Under the pieces are notes generated by a model. That model saw only the letters and a list, made by a program, of their open reading frames with translations. It did not search any database and had not been told where the DNA came from. A stretch of DNA of 64,000 nucleotides from Streptomyces sp. WMMC500 (GTDB lineage Bacteria; Actinomycetota; Actinomycetes; Streptomycetales; Streptomycetaceae). The translations under genes and the position numbers were made by a program. Positions 46,086-54,645 of this stretch are shown piece by piece; within the stretch, counting starts at the first letter, position 1, and every line of letters begins with the position of its first letter. The DNA is taken from positions 682,001 to 746,000 of the forward strand of contig NZ_CP114905.1 in assembly GCF_027497195.1 (NCBI RefSeq). Reading direction: 5' to 3'.

Positions 46086-46114
46086 GTTATCACCGTCTAA
46101 GAATGTGTTATCAA
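46086..46114 (-). promoter_or_regulatory. Promoter of the B6-type operon
   Basis: On the minus strand, -35 TTGATA (46114-46109), 17-bp spacer, -10 GATAAC (46091-46086), in an AT-rich patch. The motif TGATAAC occurs twice, overlapping both boxes, and may be the operator of the IclR regulator encoded at the end of the operon. The start codon is 50 bases downstream of the -10. Confidence 0.5.
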
Positions 46115-46226
46115 GCACGTTAGGCACGTCGCTGCGAGGGCGTCAAGAGCCGAAACATGGATTTCCCTCGGACGACCCGGCCCGGACACACGGAGAGGCG
46201 GCCGGAGCGCCGGTGGTCAACCGGTG

Positions 46227-46243
46227 CCCCGACCGCCTCGGGG
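46227..46243 (-). terminator. Hairpin past the end of the biosynthetic cluster
   Basis: CCCCGA-CCGCC-TCGGGG, a 6-bp stem with a 5-base loop 25 bases past the stop at 46269. Just beyond it GCCGGT and ACCGGT pair again. It probably ends the long minus-strand transcript. Confidence 0.45.
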
Positions 46244-46268
46244 TGCGGACGGCGTTCTTCCGCGCCGC

Positions 46269-47999
46269 CTACAGCGCGGTCTCCCGTACGAACCGCAGCC
46301 GCAGCCGCGCGTAGACGGCGTCGTCCCCGGACAGCTCCGGATCGTCGTGCGGCCAGAGCCGGCGCGGCGTGCCGCCGGCGGCGCGGCAGGCCGCGGGGAG
46401 CGTGACGACGGCGCCGTCGCCGGCCGCGAACCGGCGCTCGGCGTCGTCCACCGCCGCGGTCACCGCCGCGCCGCGCAGCCCGGCGGCGCGCAGCCGGGCC
46501 ACGGTGGCGGCGCGCGTCTCGACGGTGCCCTTCCAGCCGCCGTCGAGGAGCGCGGCGAGGCCGGCGAGCGGGCGGGGTTCGAGGCGTTCGCAGGCGAGGA
46601 CGGTGAGGGTGGAGTCGCCGGCGACCTCGCTGAGGTGCTCGCCGAGCCAGCGGACCGGCAGGTCGCGGGTGGGCGGGACCGGCTCGGCGGCGGGATGCTC
46701 GGGGCAGGGCAGGACCCTGAGCCGGACGTCGGGCAGTTCCGCCGGCGCCGTGCCCAGCAGGAGCCGTGCCTCACGGCGCGCCATCCGCTCCAGGACGGCG
46801 CGCGGGTCCGTGGCGGACGCGGTGCCGGGAGCGGCGCGGTCGCGGTCCGCCGTCTCGTCCGCGGCGGGCGGGCTCTCGTACGGGCCCGGCAGACCCGCGC
46901 GCGCCGCCCGGCCCGCGGCCACGGCGCGCGCCGCCCACACTGCCGCCTCCGCGCACCCCTCCTCGCCGAGGGCCGCCAGGTCGTCGGGGCGCAGCCCCGC
47001 GGTGATCCAGCTCCGCAGCGCCGCCGCGCGGGCGTCCTCGCGTACGCGCCGGTGCTCGGCCCGCGCGTCCCCGCCGTCCGGGGTGAGCGCACCGAGCAGG
47101 TAGCCCGCGGCCCAGATCTCGCCGGCCGGCTCCCCGGGCAGCACCCGCGGTGCGGGCCCGGCGGCGCGGGCGGCGGCGGCGACGGTCTCGTGCGCCACGC
47201 CGAGCAGCGCCGACCAGGGCCGCCACGGCCAGGTGAACGGCTGCTCCGCCGGCTCCTGTGCGCCGCTGCGCCGGATCCGCACGTGGCAGCGGGACGCGAC
47301 GAGTTCGACGGCGTAGCCGAGGCCGCCGTGGCGGGCCGGGTCCGCCAGCTCCGGGCCCGCCCAGTGGTCGGTGCCGACGGGCCCGGCCGCGCGGGCGACG
47401 GCGAGCCGGACGCCGTGGTGGTCGTTGCCCGCGACGGAGGGCCCGACGCCGTGGTCGAGCACGTGCGGCACCGGCGCCACGACGGGGATGCCCCGCTCGG
47501 CGCAGAACACGGCGATGTGCTCGTCGTCGTCGCGGGTGTCGTCGGGGAACCCGGCGAGGTACGCCGCGAGTTCGCGGGCGGTGTCCGCCGGCAGCGCCAG
47601 GGCCAGCGACGGCACCCACTCCCACGGCGCGAGCCGCACCGCGGCATAGCCGCCCACGGCCGCCTGCCGCACCCGGTAGGAGTTGTACGGCGACACCCAC
47701 AGCACGCTCAGCGACACGGCCCGGTCCGGGTGGCGTTCGAGGAGCGCGGTGACGTGTCCGGCGAAGCCGGGGATGAGGTGGGCGTCGTCCTGCACCACGA
47801 GGTGGTGGGTGGCGCCGGGCGCGATCGCGGCCCACGCGACCTTCGCGGTGCGCAGCGGGCTCGGGACGCCGCCGGGCTCCGGGTCCCGGACGATACGGGC
47901 GGGCAGCGGCGCGCACTCGCCGGCGACCCGCTCGGCGCCGGCGAGGCGCGAGGGGTGGCACATGACGACGGTGCTGAGCCGGACGGGCGGTCGCGTCAT
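46269..47999 (-). CDS. GT-A/GT25-like protein, unknown role in the biosynthetic cluster
   Basis: 576 residues from the ATG at 47999, overlapping the condensation-domain gene by ATGA. The N-terminal 250 residues look like a small GT-A-type transferase: LSTVVMCHPSRLAGAERVAG, then THHLVVQDDAHLIPGFAGHV with a QDD motif where GT25-type enzymes have ED/DD, followed by LSVLWVSPYNSYRV. The C-terminal half is helical and charged without a recognised domain. It is the last gene of the minus-strand cluster. It could add a sugar or other activated group to the product, but that rests on the weak QDD similarity. Confidence 0.5.
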   Translation of the reverse strand: MTRPPVRLSTVVMCHPSRLAGAERVAGECAPLPARIVRDPEPGGVPSPLRTAKVAWAAIAPGATHHLVVQDDAHLIPGFAGHVTALLERHPDRAVSLSVLWVSPYNSYRVRQAAVGGYAAVRLAPWEWVPSLALALPADTARELAAYLAGFPDDTRDDDEHIAVFCAERGIPVVAPVPHVLDHGVGPSVAGNDHHGVRLAVARAAGPVGTDHWAGPELADPARHGGLGYAVELVASRCHVRIRRSGAQEPAEQPFTWPWRPWSALLGVAHETVAAAARAAGPAPRVLPGEPAGEIWAAGYLLGALTPDGGDARAEHRRVREDARAAALRSWITAGLRPDDLAALGEEGCAEAAVWAARAVAAGRAARAGLPGPYESPPAADETADRDRAAPGTASATDPRAVLERMARREARLLLGTAPAELPDVRLRVLPCPEHPAAEPVPPTRDLPVRWLGEHLSEVAGDSTLTVLACERLEPRPLAGLAALLDGGWKGTVETRAATVARLRAAGLRGAAVTAAVDDAERRFAAGDGAVVTLPAACRAAGGTPRRLWPHDDPELSGDDAVYARLRLRFVRETAL

Positions 48000-49465
48000 G
48001 CGAGCGCCGCCCGGCTCCGGCCCGCGGCACCCGCGCCCCGGGCATCCCCGACGGTGTCCTCGGCCGCCGGCGCCGCCGCTGCCGCCTCTGCCGCGTCGAC
48101 GATCAGCGCCTCGAACCCGGTCAGCATCGCCTCCGCGGCCGGCTCGTCGATCAGGCCGGTGTCCACGGTCAGCGACACCGGCATGAAGTGCCGGCTGCTG
48201 TACACGTGCCAGGCCACCGACGTCTCCGACTGCCGGCCGAGGGTCTGCCACTCGATGACCGACGACTCGGGCCGCACGCCCTCGTGTTCGCGCCGGTCCA
48301 CAGAGCGCGCCTCGGTGATCATGTCGCGCAGATCGTTGTACCAGCAGGTCCGGTCCACGGGCCGGCCGCGCCGCTCGTCCAGCCCGCGCAGGTCGTCCAG
48401 GAGCGCCGACTTGTCGTAGTACGCGTGGTAGTACGTCTTCATCGCCGCCTGCGCCGCGCGCCGGGCCAGCGCCTCGAACGCCCCGGGTCCGGCGTCGGGT
48501 CCGAGTGCCGCGTCGAGGGTGAACAGGCCCTCCAGCGTCACCGTGCTCACCGCCTCGCGCAGCGCGGGCTGGAACCGGTTGCTCACCATCACCTGGAAAA
48601 CGGCGCGGTCGTGCCGCGACTGCCGGGCCACCACCGCCGAGGCGGCGGCGAGCAGGATCGCCGAGGAACTGATCCGCCAGCGCTCGTCGAGCGTCCGCAG
48701 CGCCCCCGGCAGGCTCGGCGAGGCGAGCACCGCCTGCCGGAACCGGGGACGCGCGCCCGGCCGGCGCGTGAACAGCCGCTCGGGGGCGTCGCGCAGGGAC
48801 TCCACCCAGTGCCGCCGGGCCGCCGCGTCGCGCTTGCGACCCTTCTCCGACGTCTGGAACCCGGCCTCCGCGAGCGGCTGGTGGCCGCGGCTCGCGGCGC
48901 GCAGCGCCGCCGGGTCGGCGCCGCGCAGCAGTTCGGTGAGCGCGCGGTGCAGCAGGGTCAGGCCCATCGCGTCGGTGGCGACGTGCGCGAGGACGAGGAC
49001 CGCGCACACCACCTCGCCGTCGACGCGTACGAGCGCGGCGCGTACCGGCCACTCGCGGTCGTACGCGAACCGCACGGCGCGCCACCGGCGTTCGACGGCA
49101 TCCGCGAGCCCGGTGGCCGCCGCGGCGTCCGCGGCGTCGAAGACGTGCACGTCGAACGTGCCGTCGCCGTCGAGCTCCTGGTGCATCGCGCCGTCGCCGC
49201 CCACGTGGACCCGGGTGCGCAGCGCGTCGTACACGGTGAGCAGGCCGCGTACGGCCTCGACCGCGCGGGCGGTGGGGACGGCGGGGGCGACGGGCACCAC
49301 CACCTTGACGTTGGTGCCGTGGTCGTCGGGTTCGGTGTCGAGCATCGCCCGCCGGATGGCCCACTGGCCCCAGGTCACGGGCCCCCGGCCCGCGGGTGCT
49401 CCGGTGATGCCGACGCGGGCGGTGTGGGCGGTGCGGCCCGCCACCTCGCTCAGTTCCGTACGCAC
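47996..49465 (-). CDS. Stand-alone condensation-domain protein
   Basis: 489 residues (GTG start at 49465, GGAGGGA upstream), one domain only. The NRPS condensation-fold pattern runs from PVTWGQWAIRRAMLD to the core VCAVLVLAHVATDAMGLTLL. The canonical HHxxxDG reads AHVATDA, so the catalytic second His and the Asp are kept, but the first His and the Gly are both Ala. No adenylation or carrier domain is fused. Free-standing C domains can form amide or ester bonds between a carrier-bound acyl group and a free amine or alcohol, which would suit release of the chain from the ACPs encoded upstream. Confidence 0.78.
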   Translation of the reverse strand: MRTELSEVAGRTAHTARVGITGAPAGRGPVTWGQWAIRRAMLDTEPDDHGTNVKVVVPVAPAVPTARAVEAVRGLLTVYDALRTRVHVGGDGAMHQELDGDGTFDVHVFDAADAAAATGLADAVERRWRAVRFAYDREWPVRAALVRVDGEVVCAVLVLAHVATDAMGLTLLHRALTELLRGADPAALRAASRGHQPLAEAGFQTSEKGRKRDAAARRHWVESLRDAPERLFTRRPGARPRFRQAVLASPSLPGALRTLDERWRISSSAILLAAASAVVARQSRHDRAVFQVMVSNRFQPALREAVSTVTLEGLFTLDAALGPDAGPGAFEALARRAAQAAMKTYYHAYYDKSALLDDLRGLDERRGRPVDRTCWYNDLRDMITEARSVDRREHEGVRPESSVIEWQTLGRQSETSVAWHVYSSRHFMPVSLTVDTGLIDEPAAEAMLTGFEALIVDAAEAAAAAPAAEDTVGDARGAGAAGRSRAALA

Positions 49466-50181
49466 AGGTCCCTCCAGTCACAACTGCGGTAGTCGATGCG
49501 GCCGGTGGGGCGGCCGGTGGTGGCGACCGCGGCGGCGTACCCGGGTCCCACCGCGAGATCGGCGACGGCGTACCCGGTGCCGCCCGGCCGGCGGGACCCG
49601 CCGTCCGGTGCCGGGGCGGCGCCGACGTCGTGGCGCAGGAAGTCCAGCAGCCGCCCGCCGACGGCCTTGGCCCGCGCCTCCTTGCGGGCCAGCAGCAAGC
49701 ACAGCCGGCGCACACGGGCCCGGCCCGGGGGCAGCGCGGCGAGCTGCGTCGCCTCGGCGGGCGCGAAGAACCGCCGGGCCAGCGCCAGCGGGTCGCCGTG
49801 TGGGTGTTCCGCCTGCAGATCGACGCCGACGGGCGCGGCGCCGCCGACGGCGACGAGCGCGCGCAGCCCCGAGCGCGACAGGTTCCACTCGCAGCCGCGG
49901 CCCGCACCCGTCAGTGCCGGCTTGCCGTACGGCCCCGGGGTCCACCCGATCCGCTCCGGGGGCAGCCCCAGGTGCTCGGCGAGCAGCCGCCGGGCGGCGG
50001 CGTGCGAGCGGAGCAGCGCCGTGCGGCGTACGGGGTCGGCGAGCCGCGCGGCCCGGGCCCGTTCGGCGTCGGTGAGCAGCCCCGTGGCGGGGCCCGCCGC
50101 ACCGGCGTCGCCGGACAGGTCGACGTCCCAGACCCGCACGGCACCGCCGCCGGCCGCGCCCCCGGCTGCCTTCCCGGACAC
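49450..50181 (-). CDS. 4'-phosphopantetheinyl transferase (Sfp type)
   Basis: 243 residues (GTG start at 50181, directly after the MATE gene stop). Signature residues: WNLSRSGLRALVAVG, GVDLQAEHPHGDPLAL (Mg-binding Asp) and LLLARKEARAKAVGG (the KEAxxK motif). It activates carrier proteins by adding the phosphopantetheine arm from CoA, here presumably the ACPs of this cluster. Its end overlaps the condensation-domain gene by 16 bases. The C-terminal 35 residues extend beyond the usual core. Confidence 0.87.
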   Translation of the reverse strand: MSGKAAGGAAGGGAVRVWDVDLSGDAGAAGPATGLLTDAERARAARLADPVRRTALLRSHAAARRLLAEHLGLPPERIGWTPGPYGKPALTGAGRGCEWNLSRSGLRALVAVGGAAPVGVDLQAEHPHGDPLALARRFFAPAEATQLAALPPGRARVRRLCLLLARKEARAKAVGGRLLDFLRHDVGAAPAPDGGSRRPGGTGYAVADLAVGPGYAAAVATTGRPTGRIDYRSCDWRDLCVRN

Positions 50182-51540
50182 CTAGGCCGCCTCCGCGGCG
50201 CGGCCGAACCGGTGCCAGGCCGTGGCCAGCAGCAGCCCGCCGATGACGACGTTGCCGGCGGCCAGGGCGACGAAGTACGCCTCCGCGTCGTCCACGGCAC
50301 GCGCGACGAGCCCGCCGCCGACGTTGACGGCGCCGAGGTAGACGACGTCGGAGGCGATGGTGATGTGCCCGTTGCGCACCTGCTGCAGGCTCATCGTCAC
50401 CATGTTGAGCAGCCCGAACGCCAGCCAGCTCGGCGCGACGACGGTCAGGTAGTCGTCGGTGAACGCGGCGGTGCCCCCGTCGTCGCTCATCAGCCTGCCG
50501 AGCGGCCCGGCCAGCGCGAAGCCGGCCACGGCCAGGACCGCGTACACCGCCAGCACGTACCGCACGCCCTCGCGCAGCACGGGCCGCAGCAGGTGGCCCT
50601 CGCCGGCGCCGAGGGACTGGTTCATGGTGATGGCCACGGCCGAGCCGAGCGCGATCGCGGGCGACAGCGACAGCACCTGGATGGCGTGCGCGCCGCCGTA
50701 GCCGGCGACGGCGTCCGGGCCGAAGTCGGAGAGCACCCACAGCGACGTGTAGTTCATGCCGGCGATGAAGAGGTACGAGACGGCCACCGGCACCCCGACG
50801 GTGACCAGGATCCCCACCGTCTGCCTCAGCGGCTCCGCCGCCCCGCCGAAGCGCAGCAGCCCGGTGCGCGCCAGCAGGACCAGCCCGGACGCGAGGCCGA
50901 CCACCGAGGCGCCTGCGATGGACGCGGGCACGGCGAAGACGCCCATGCCGGCGTGGAAGCCGAGGAGCCACACCCCGAGCACCTGCATCAGGGCGACGGC
51001 GATGGTGATCACGGACGCCGACCGCGCGCTGCCCCAGCCCCGCAGGGTGCCCGCGACCACCGAGGTGAGCACGGCCAGCAGGAAGGACGCGGCCACCAGC
51101 CGGGCGAAGAGCACGAAGTCGTCGTGCGAGGCGGCGTCCACGTCCAGCGTCCGCGCCATCTGCGGCGCGGCCAGCGCGATGACCGCCGCCGCGACGGCGA
51201 AGCAGCCGAGGGCGATGGCGCCGATGCGTACCAGCGGCGGCTGCGAGTCGTCGCCCTCGTCGGCCCCGCGGCGGCGGGCGGACACGACCTGGCTGCTGAT
51301 CTCGATGCCCTCCTCCAGCGCCAGAAAGAAGAAGGAGACGGGGATGAAGAGGGCCCGGATGTACAGCGCGTCGCCGCCCATGTTGCCCAGCAGCGCCGAG
51401 ATGGCGAACTGGGCGCCGAGGCCGGTGACGACGCCGAGGCAGATCGGCACGGCCAGCCCGCGCAGCCGGCCGCGCAGGTCGGGGGGCGGGGCGGGGGCGG
51501 CGTCCGGGGCCGGGTCGCCGTGCTCCTTGACGTCAGTCAT
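50182..51540 (-). CDS. MATE-family exporter
   Basis: 452 residues with about 12 membrane helices arranged as two similar halves (LAVPICLGVVTGLGAQFAIS; later LVTVGVPVAVSYLFIAGMNY). Conserved features include ALEEGIEISSQVVSARRRGA, where acidic residues fit a MATE cation site, and SLQQVRNGHITIASDVVYLG. It is in the middle of the minus-strand biosynthetic run, overlapping the acyl-CoA dehydrogenase gene by 8 bases. It probably exports the cluster product and may give self-protection. Confidence 0.83.
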   Translation of the reverse strand: MTDVKEHGDPAPDAAPAPPPDLRGRLRGLAVPICLGVVTGLGAQFAISALLGNMGGDALYIRALFIPVSFFFLALEEGIEISSQVVSARRRGADEGDDSQPPLVRIGAIALGCFAVAAAVIALAAPQMARTLDVDAASHDDFVLFARLVAASFLLAVLTSVVAGTLRGWGSARSASVITIAVALMQVLGVWLLGFHAGMGVFAVPASIAGASVVGLASGLVLLARTGLLRFGGAAEPLRQTVGILVTVGVPVAVSYLFIAGMNYTSLWVLSDFGPDAVAGYGGAHAIQVLSLSPAIALGSAVAITMNQSLGAGEGHLLRPVLREGVRYVLAVYAVLAVAGFALAGPLGRLMSDDGGTAAFTDDYLTVVAPSWLAFGLLNMVTMSLQQVRNGHITIASDVVYLGAVNVGGGLVARAVDDAEAYFVALAAGNVVIGGLLLATAWHRFGRAAEAA

Positions 51541-52741
51541 CGAGGATCCTGCCTTTCCGGTGGCCCAGGGCGAGGTTGAGCCGCTGCATGGTGCCGGTGC
51601 CCTCCATGAACTCGAAGGCCCTGGCGTCGCGGTGCAGCTTGTCGAGCAGCGGGTGCTCCAGCCGGGCGCCGGGCCCGAAGAGCCGGAGGGCGTACTCGGC
51701 GGTCTCCAGAGCCAGTTCCGCGGCCCGGTACTTGGCGGCCGAGGCGACCGTGCCGTCGCCGGGGTCGCGGTCGGCCTGTTCGGCGGCGGCCAGCACCAGC
51801 CGCCGGGTGCCGGCCAGCCGGCGCCGCAGGCCCTCCATCGCGGACGACTCGTCGGCGCGCAGCGCGCGGCGGTTCACGGCCGCGTAGTCCCAGGCGGCCT
51901 GGGCGATGCCGAGGGCCATGGCGGCGACGACGGGGCGGGCGCGGTTGAAGGTCCGCATCGCGCCGACGATGCCGCGGCGGGTGGCGGACAGGTGCATGCC
52001 GAGGATGTCGGAGCGGGCCACGGGCACGCCGTCGAGGCGGACTTCGGCGAGCCCGATGGCGCGCATGCCGGTGGTCGGCAGGGCGGTGGCCGTGAAGCCG
52101 GGCCGGGTGGGCTCGACCAGCACGGCGACGACCCCGACGGGTCCCGGCTTGATGCGGGCGAAGACGACGCCCAGGTCGGCGCGGACGGCGTTGCCGATGT
52201 ACTTCTTGACGCCGCTGAGCCGGTACGGACCGGGGGCGCCGGCCTCGGTCCCGGCTTCGGTGAGCGCGGTGGTCAGCGCGGTGGCGTCGGAGCCGGCGTG
52301 CGGCTCGGTGAGCGCGAAGAACGTCCACGTGGGGCGGGCGGCCAGGGTGGCGTAGTAACGCTCCTTCTGGTCGTCGTCGCCCAGTTCCTCCGTGAGCACG
52401 CCGGAGAGGGAGGGGCCGGGTGCGGCGACCATCAGCGCGGCGTCGCCCCAGGCCAGACGCTCGTACACGACGACGCGCTCGACGCAGGAGTGCAGGTGGC
52501 AGGGGCGGCCGTCGACGATCAGCGGGTCGGGGTTGTACGCGGGCGGCAGGCCCAGGAGGACGGGGAAGTAGGCGTCGTGGACGACGGGGTTGAGGGTCCT
52601 GGGGTCGGCGCCGGGCTCGTCCATGGCCAGTGCGGTGGCGCGGAAGGCGTGCGCGTACTCCTCCACGGCGGCACGCAGGCGCGTGAGGTCCGGGGGCGTG
52701 CGGGTGGGCGTGGCCGGCCCGCGGGTCGGTGTGGTGGTCAT
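51533..52741 (-). CDS. Acyl-CoA dehydrogenase-family flavoprotein
   Basis: 402 residues from the ATG at 52741. Domains follow the family: N-terminal helices, a beta domain with FFALTEPHAGSDATALTTAL, YRLSGVKKYIGNAVRADLGV, and a helical C-terminal domain ending RDARAFEFMEGTGTMQRLNL, which keeps the EGT motif next to the FAD. The start overlaps the small partner gene by ATGA. Beside an ACP and PUFA-like synthase it may desaturate or oxidise an ACP- or CoA-bound chain. Confidence 0.83.
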   Translation of the reverse strand: MTTTPTRGPATPTRTPPDLTRLRAAVEEYAHAFRATALAMDEPGADPRTLNPVVHDAYFPVLLGLPPAYNPDPLIVDGRPCHLHSCVERVVVYERLAWGDAALMVAAPGPSLSGVLTEELGDDDQKERYYATLAARPTWTFFALTEPHAGSDATALTTALTEAGTEAGAPGPYRLSGVKKYIGNAVRADLGVVFARIKPGPVGVVAVLVEPTRPGFTATALPTTGMRAIGLAEVRLDGVPVARSDILGMHLSATRRGIVGAMRTFNRARPVVAAMALGIAQAAWDYAAVNRRALRADESSAMEGLRRRLAGTRRLVLAAAEQADRDPGDGTVASAAKYRAAELALETAEYALRLFGPGARLEHPLLDKLHRDARAFEFMEGTGTMQRLNLALGHRKGRILDD

Positions 52742-53448
52742 GGCCTCACCTCGGTGGCGTACTGCCCGCTCGCCGGCTCCGCGGGGACGGGATGGACGTC
52801 GGCCAGCAGGTCGACGGCACGGGCGAGCCGGCCGGGGCCCGCGTCGAGATAGCCGGCGGCGCCCAGCAGCCGCAGCACCGCGCGCAGCGCCCGGACGAGC
52901 GCGTCGGCAGCGCGGGGTGCGGCGAGCGCGGCGGAGCCGGGTCCGCCGCCGGCCGCGCCGTGTTCGAGCAGCAGCCGGGCCTCCAGCAGGTCCGCGGCGG
53001 CTTCGCCGTGCATGGTGCGTACGGACGAGATGTCGGCCAGTACCTCGCCGCCCACCCGGCGGCCCGCCAGGTGGTCGGCGGCGGTGCGCAGCAGGTGCTC
53101 CGTGAGGCCCAGCCGGATCCACAGCACACCCGTGGTCCAGGGGCCGGTGGTCCCGTCGCGGTGGCGTTCGTCGCGCCACACCCCGAGGTCGCCGCCGGCG
53201 AACTCCAGGGTGGCCACCGGTGCGCCGCCCGGTGCCTCGGCGGCGGCCAGCGGCAGCAGGGCGTGCCCGCCGGGGCCCCAGGCGCGGGCGTCGGGGCCGA
53301 GTCCCGCGCGGAGTTCGGCGAGCGCGGGGGCGGGGCCTTCGGCTTTGGCGCGGGCACGGCAGCGCAGCCCGAGCGCGGTGTCGAGCACCGGGTCGGCGAC
53401 CGGGGCGGCCGGTTCCGGTGCGGGATGCGGGAGGGGTAGTGCGGTCAC
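52738..53448 (-). CDS. Small acyl-CoA dehydrogenase-like partner
   Basis: 236 residues (GTG start at 53448). The N-terminal 100 residues are Ala-rich with beta character and lack the TEPxAGSD motif; residues 110-236 resemble the helical C-terminal domain (TGVLWIRLGLTEHLLRTAAD, VLADISSVRTMHGEAAADLL). It has no EGT/EGx catalytic segment, so it is unlikely to be active alone. It is coupled on both sides (ATGA to the larger dehydrogenase; 4-base overlap with the KS-like gene), suggesting a heteromeric flavoenzyme. Confidence 0.7.
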   Translation of the reverse strand: MTALPLPHPAPEPAAPVADPVLDTALGLRCRARAKAEGPAPALAELRAGLGPDARAWGPGGHALLPLAAAEAPGGAPVATLEFAGGDLGVWRDERHRDGTTGPWTTGVLWIRLGLTEHLLRTAADHLAGRRVGGEVLADISSVRTMHGEAAADLLEARLLLEHGAAGGGPGSAALAAPRAADALVRALRAVLRLLGAAGYLDAGPGRLARAVDLLADVHPVPAEPASGQYATEVRP

Positions 53449-54299
53449 GTCCGCGCCTCCAGGAACGGGGTGGTGAGCCGGTCGGAGACGACCGGTTCCG
53501 GTGGGAAGCCGCCCGCGCCGGCCGCGGGTACCGGCGTGAACAGGGCCAGGCAGTCGTAGCCGAGGGCCTCGTCCCGGTCGGCGACGGCGAGTTCGCGGCC
53601 CGGGTCGGCGGCGTGCCGCAGGGCGGCCTCGTACCACGGCTGCAGCCAGCCGGCGGGCCGCGGGCGCGGCGGTCGCCGGTCCGCCGCGGGCAGCCGGCGG
53701 ACCGTCAGCTCCGCGAGGCGGAGCCCGGTCCCGGACCCTGGTCCGGCGCGGCGGGCCGGGCCCGCCCCGGAGTCCGGGCCGAAGTCCGCGCCGGAGTCCG
53801 CCCCGAGCACCACGACGACCGCGCCGCTGCCCGGCGGCAGCGCGTACCCGGGCTCGGGCGGCAGCGTCGACTGCTCCATGACGACGACCGCGGCGCGCCG
53901 CGCCTCGCCGCCCGCGATCCGGCCGCGCGCCAGGCGCAGCGCGGTGAACGGCCCGGCGGCGCCCTGGTCGTTGACGCCGATGACCAGCGGCCGGCCGCCC
54001 AGCAGTTCGGCCAGCAGGCAGCCGGGCAGCACCCGGGCCTGGCAGTCCGGCACGGGGGTGACGGTGAGCAGCAGGTCCACGCCGCTGCCGGTGCCGCCGA
54101 GCACGTCGGCAGCGGCCGTCACCAGGTCCGCGTACGAGACGCGCTCGCCGCGATCCAGCCAGGTGCGGTCGGGCAGCGGGCCGTAGACCGTCTCCAGGTC
54201 GTCGGCGTACTCGCTCAGGTCCGCGGCCGTGGTGCCGCCGTGGCCGGCCTCCGGCGGGCCGACGGCGGTCAGCCGCTCCAGTCTGACGGGCATCGCCAC
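53445..54299 (-). CDS. KAS-like (thiolase-fold) protein lacking the catalytic Cys
   Basis: 284 residues (GTG at 54299; ATG at 54293 possible). Weak thiolase-fold features: VDLLLTVTPVPDCQARV in the first half and VIGVNDQGAAGPFTALRLA where KASIII has a ...QxACASGxxA... nucleophile loop. Aligned this way, the Cys position is Ala. EARRAAVVVMEQST and GALGYD-like EALGYDCLALF complete the pattern. It is about 40 residues shorter than a full KAS. It lies directly after the ACP gene. A chain-length, docking or acyl-transfer role is possible; condensation is unlikely without the Cys. Confidence 0.62.
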   Translation of the reverse strand: MAMPVRLERLTAVGPPEAGHGGTTAADLSEYADDLETVYGPLPDRTWLDRGERVSYADLVTAAADVLGGTGSGVDLLLTVTPVPDCQARVLPGCLLAELLGGRPLVIGVNDQGAAGPFTALRLARGRIAGGEARRAAVVVMEQSTLPPEPGYALPPGSGAVVVVLGADSGADFGPDSGAGPARRAGPGSGTGLRLAELTVRRLPAADRRPPRPRPAGWLQPWYEAALRHAADPGRELAVADRDEALGYDCLALFTPVPAAGAGGFPPEPVVSDRLTTPFLEART

Positions 54300-54302
54300 C
54301 GC

Positions 54303-54584
54303 CTAGCCCGCCGCGCCGGTGCCGGCGGACACCCGGATGAACGCGCACACCGCGCCGACCGTCTCCAGGTGCTCGGGCTCCAGGGTCTCGGGGTCGATCT
54401 CGATGCCGTGGTCGTCCTCCAGCGTCATGAGGAGTTCGAGGACGCTGGTGGAGTCCAGGCCCAGTTCCTCGAAGAGCTTCGTCTGCGCGGTGGCCTCGCC
54501 GAGGTCCTTGCGCAGCACGGCTTCCAGCGACTTGATGACCTTGGACTCAAGGTCGGACCCGGCCTCGTCGACGTGCGTGGTCAT
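54303..54584 (-). CDS. Acyl carrier protein (BtrI-like position)
   Basis: 93 residues. The carrier motif is LGLDSTSVLELLMTLED, with phosphopantetheine Ser45; after DS comes Thr rather than the common Leu/Ile. The rest is an acidic four-helix ACP with a flexible GAAG tail. It is the first of ACP - KAS-like - dehydrogenases downstream and follows the PLP decarboxylase and ATP-grasp genes, the same trio as butirosin BtrI/BtrK/BtrJ. The amino acid is probably loaded on this protein. Confidence 0.85.
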   Translation of the reverse strand: MTTHVDEAGSDLESKVIKSLEAVLRKDLGEATAQTKLFEELGLDSTSVLELLMTLEDDHGIEIDPETLEPEHLETVGAVCAFIRVSAGTGAAG

Positions 54585-54645
54585 GCTCTGCCTCCTGAGA
54601 AGTGCGGTGGTGCGTGCGTGCGTACGGTGGTCGGTGGGGGCGGGG

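Noticed and set aside
46269..49907. One continuous 1212-codon minus-strand frame
   Set aside because: Only the part from 47999 down is gene-like. The upper part is an alternative frame of the condensation-domain and PPTase genes, which have clear motifs in other frames.
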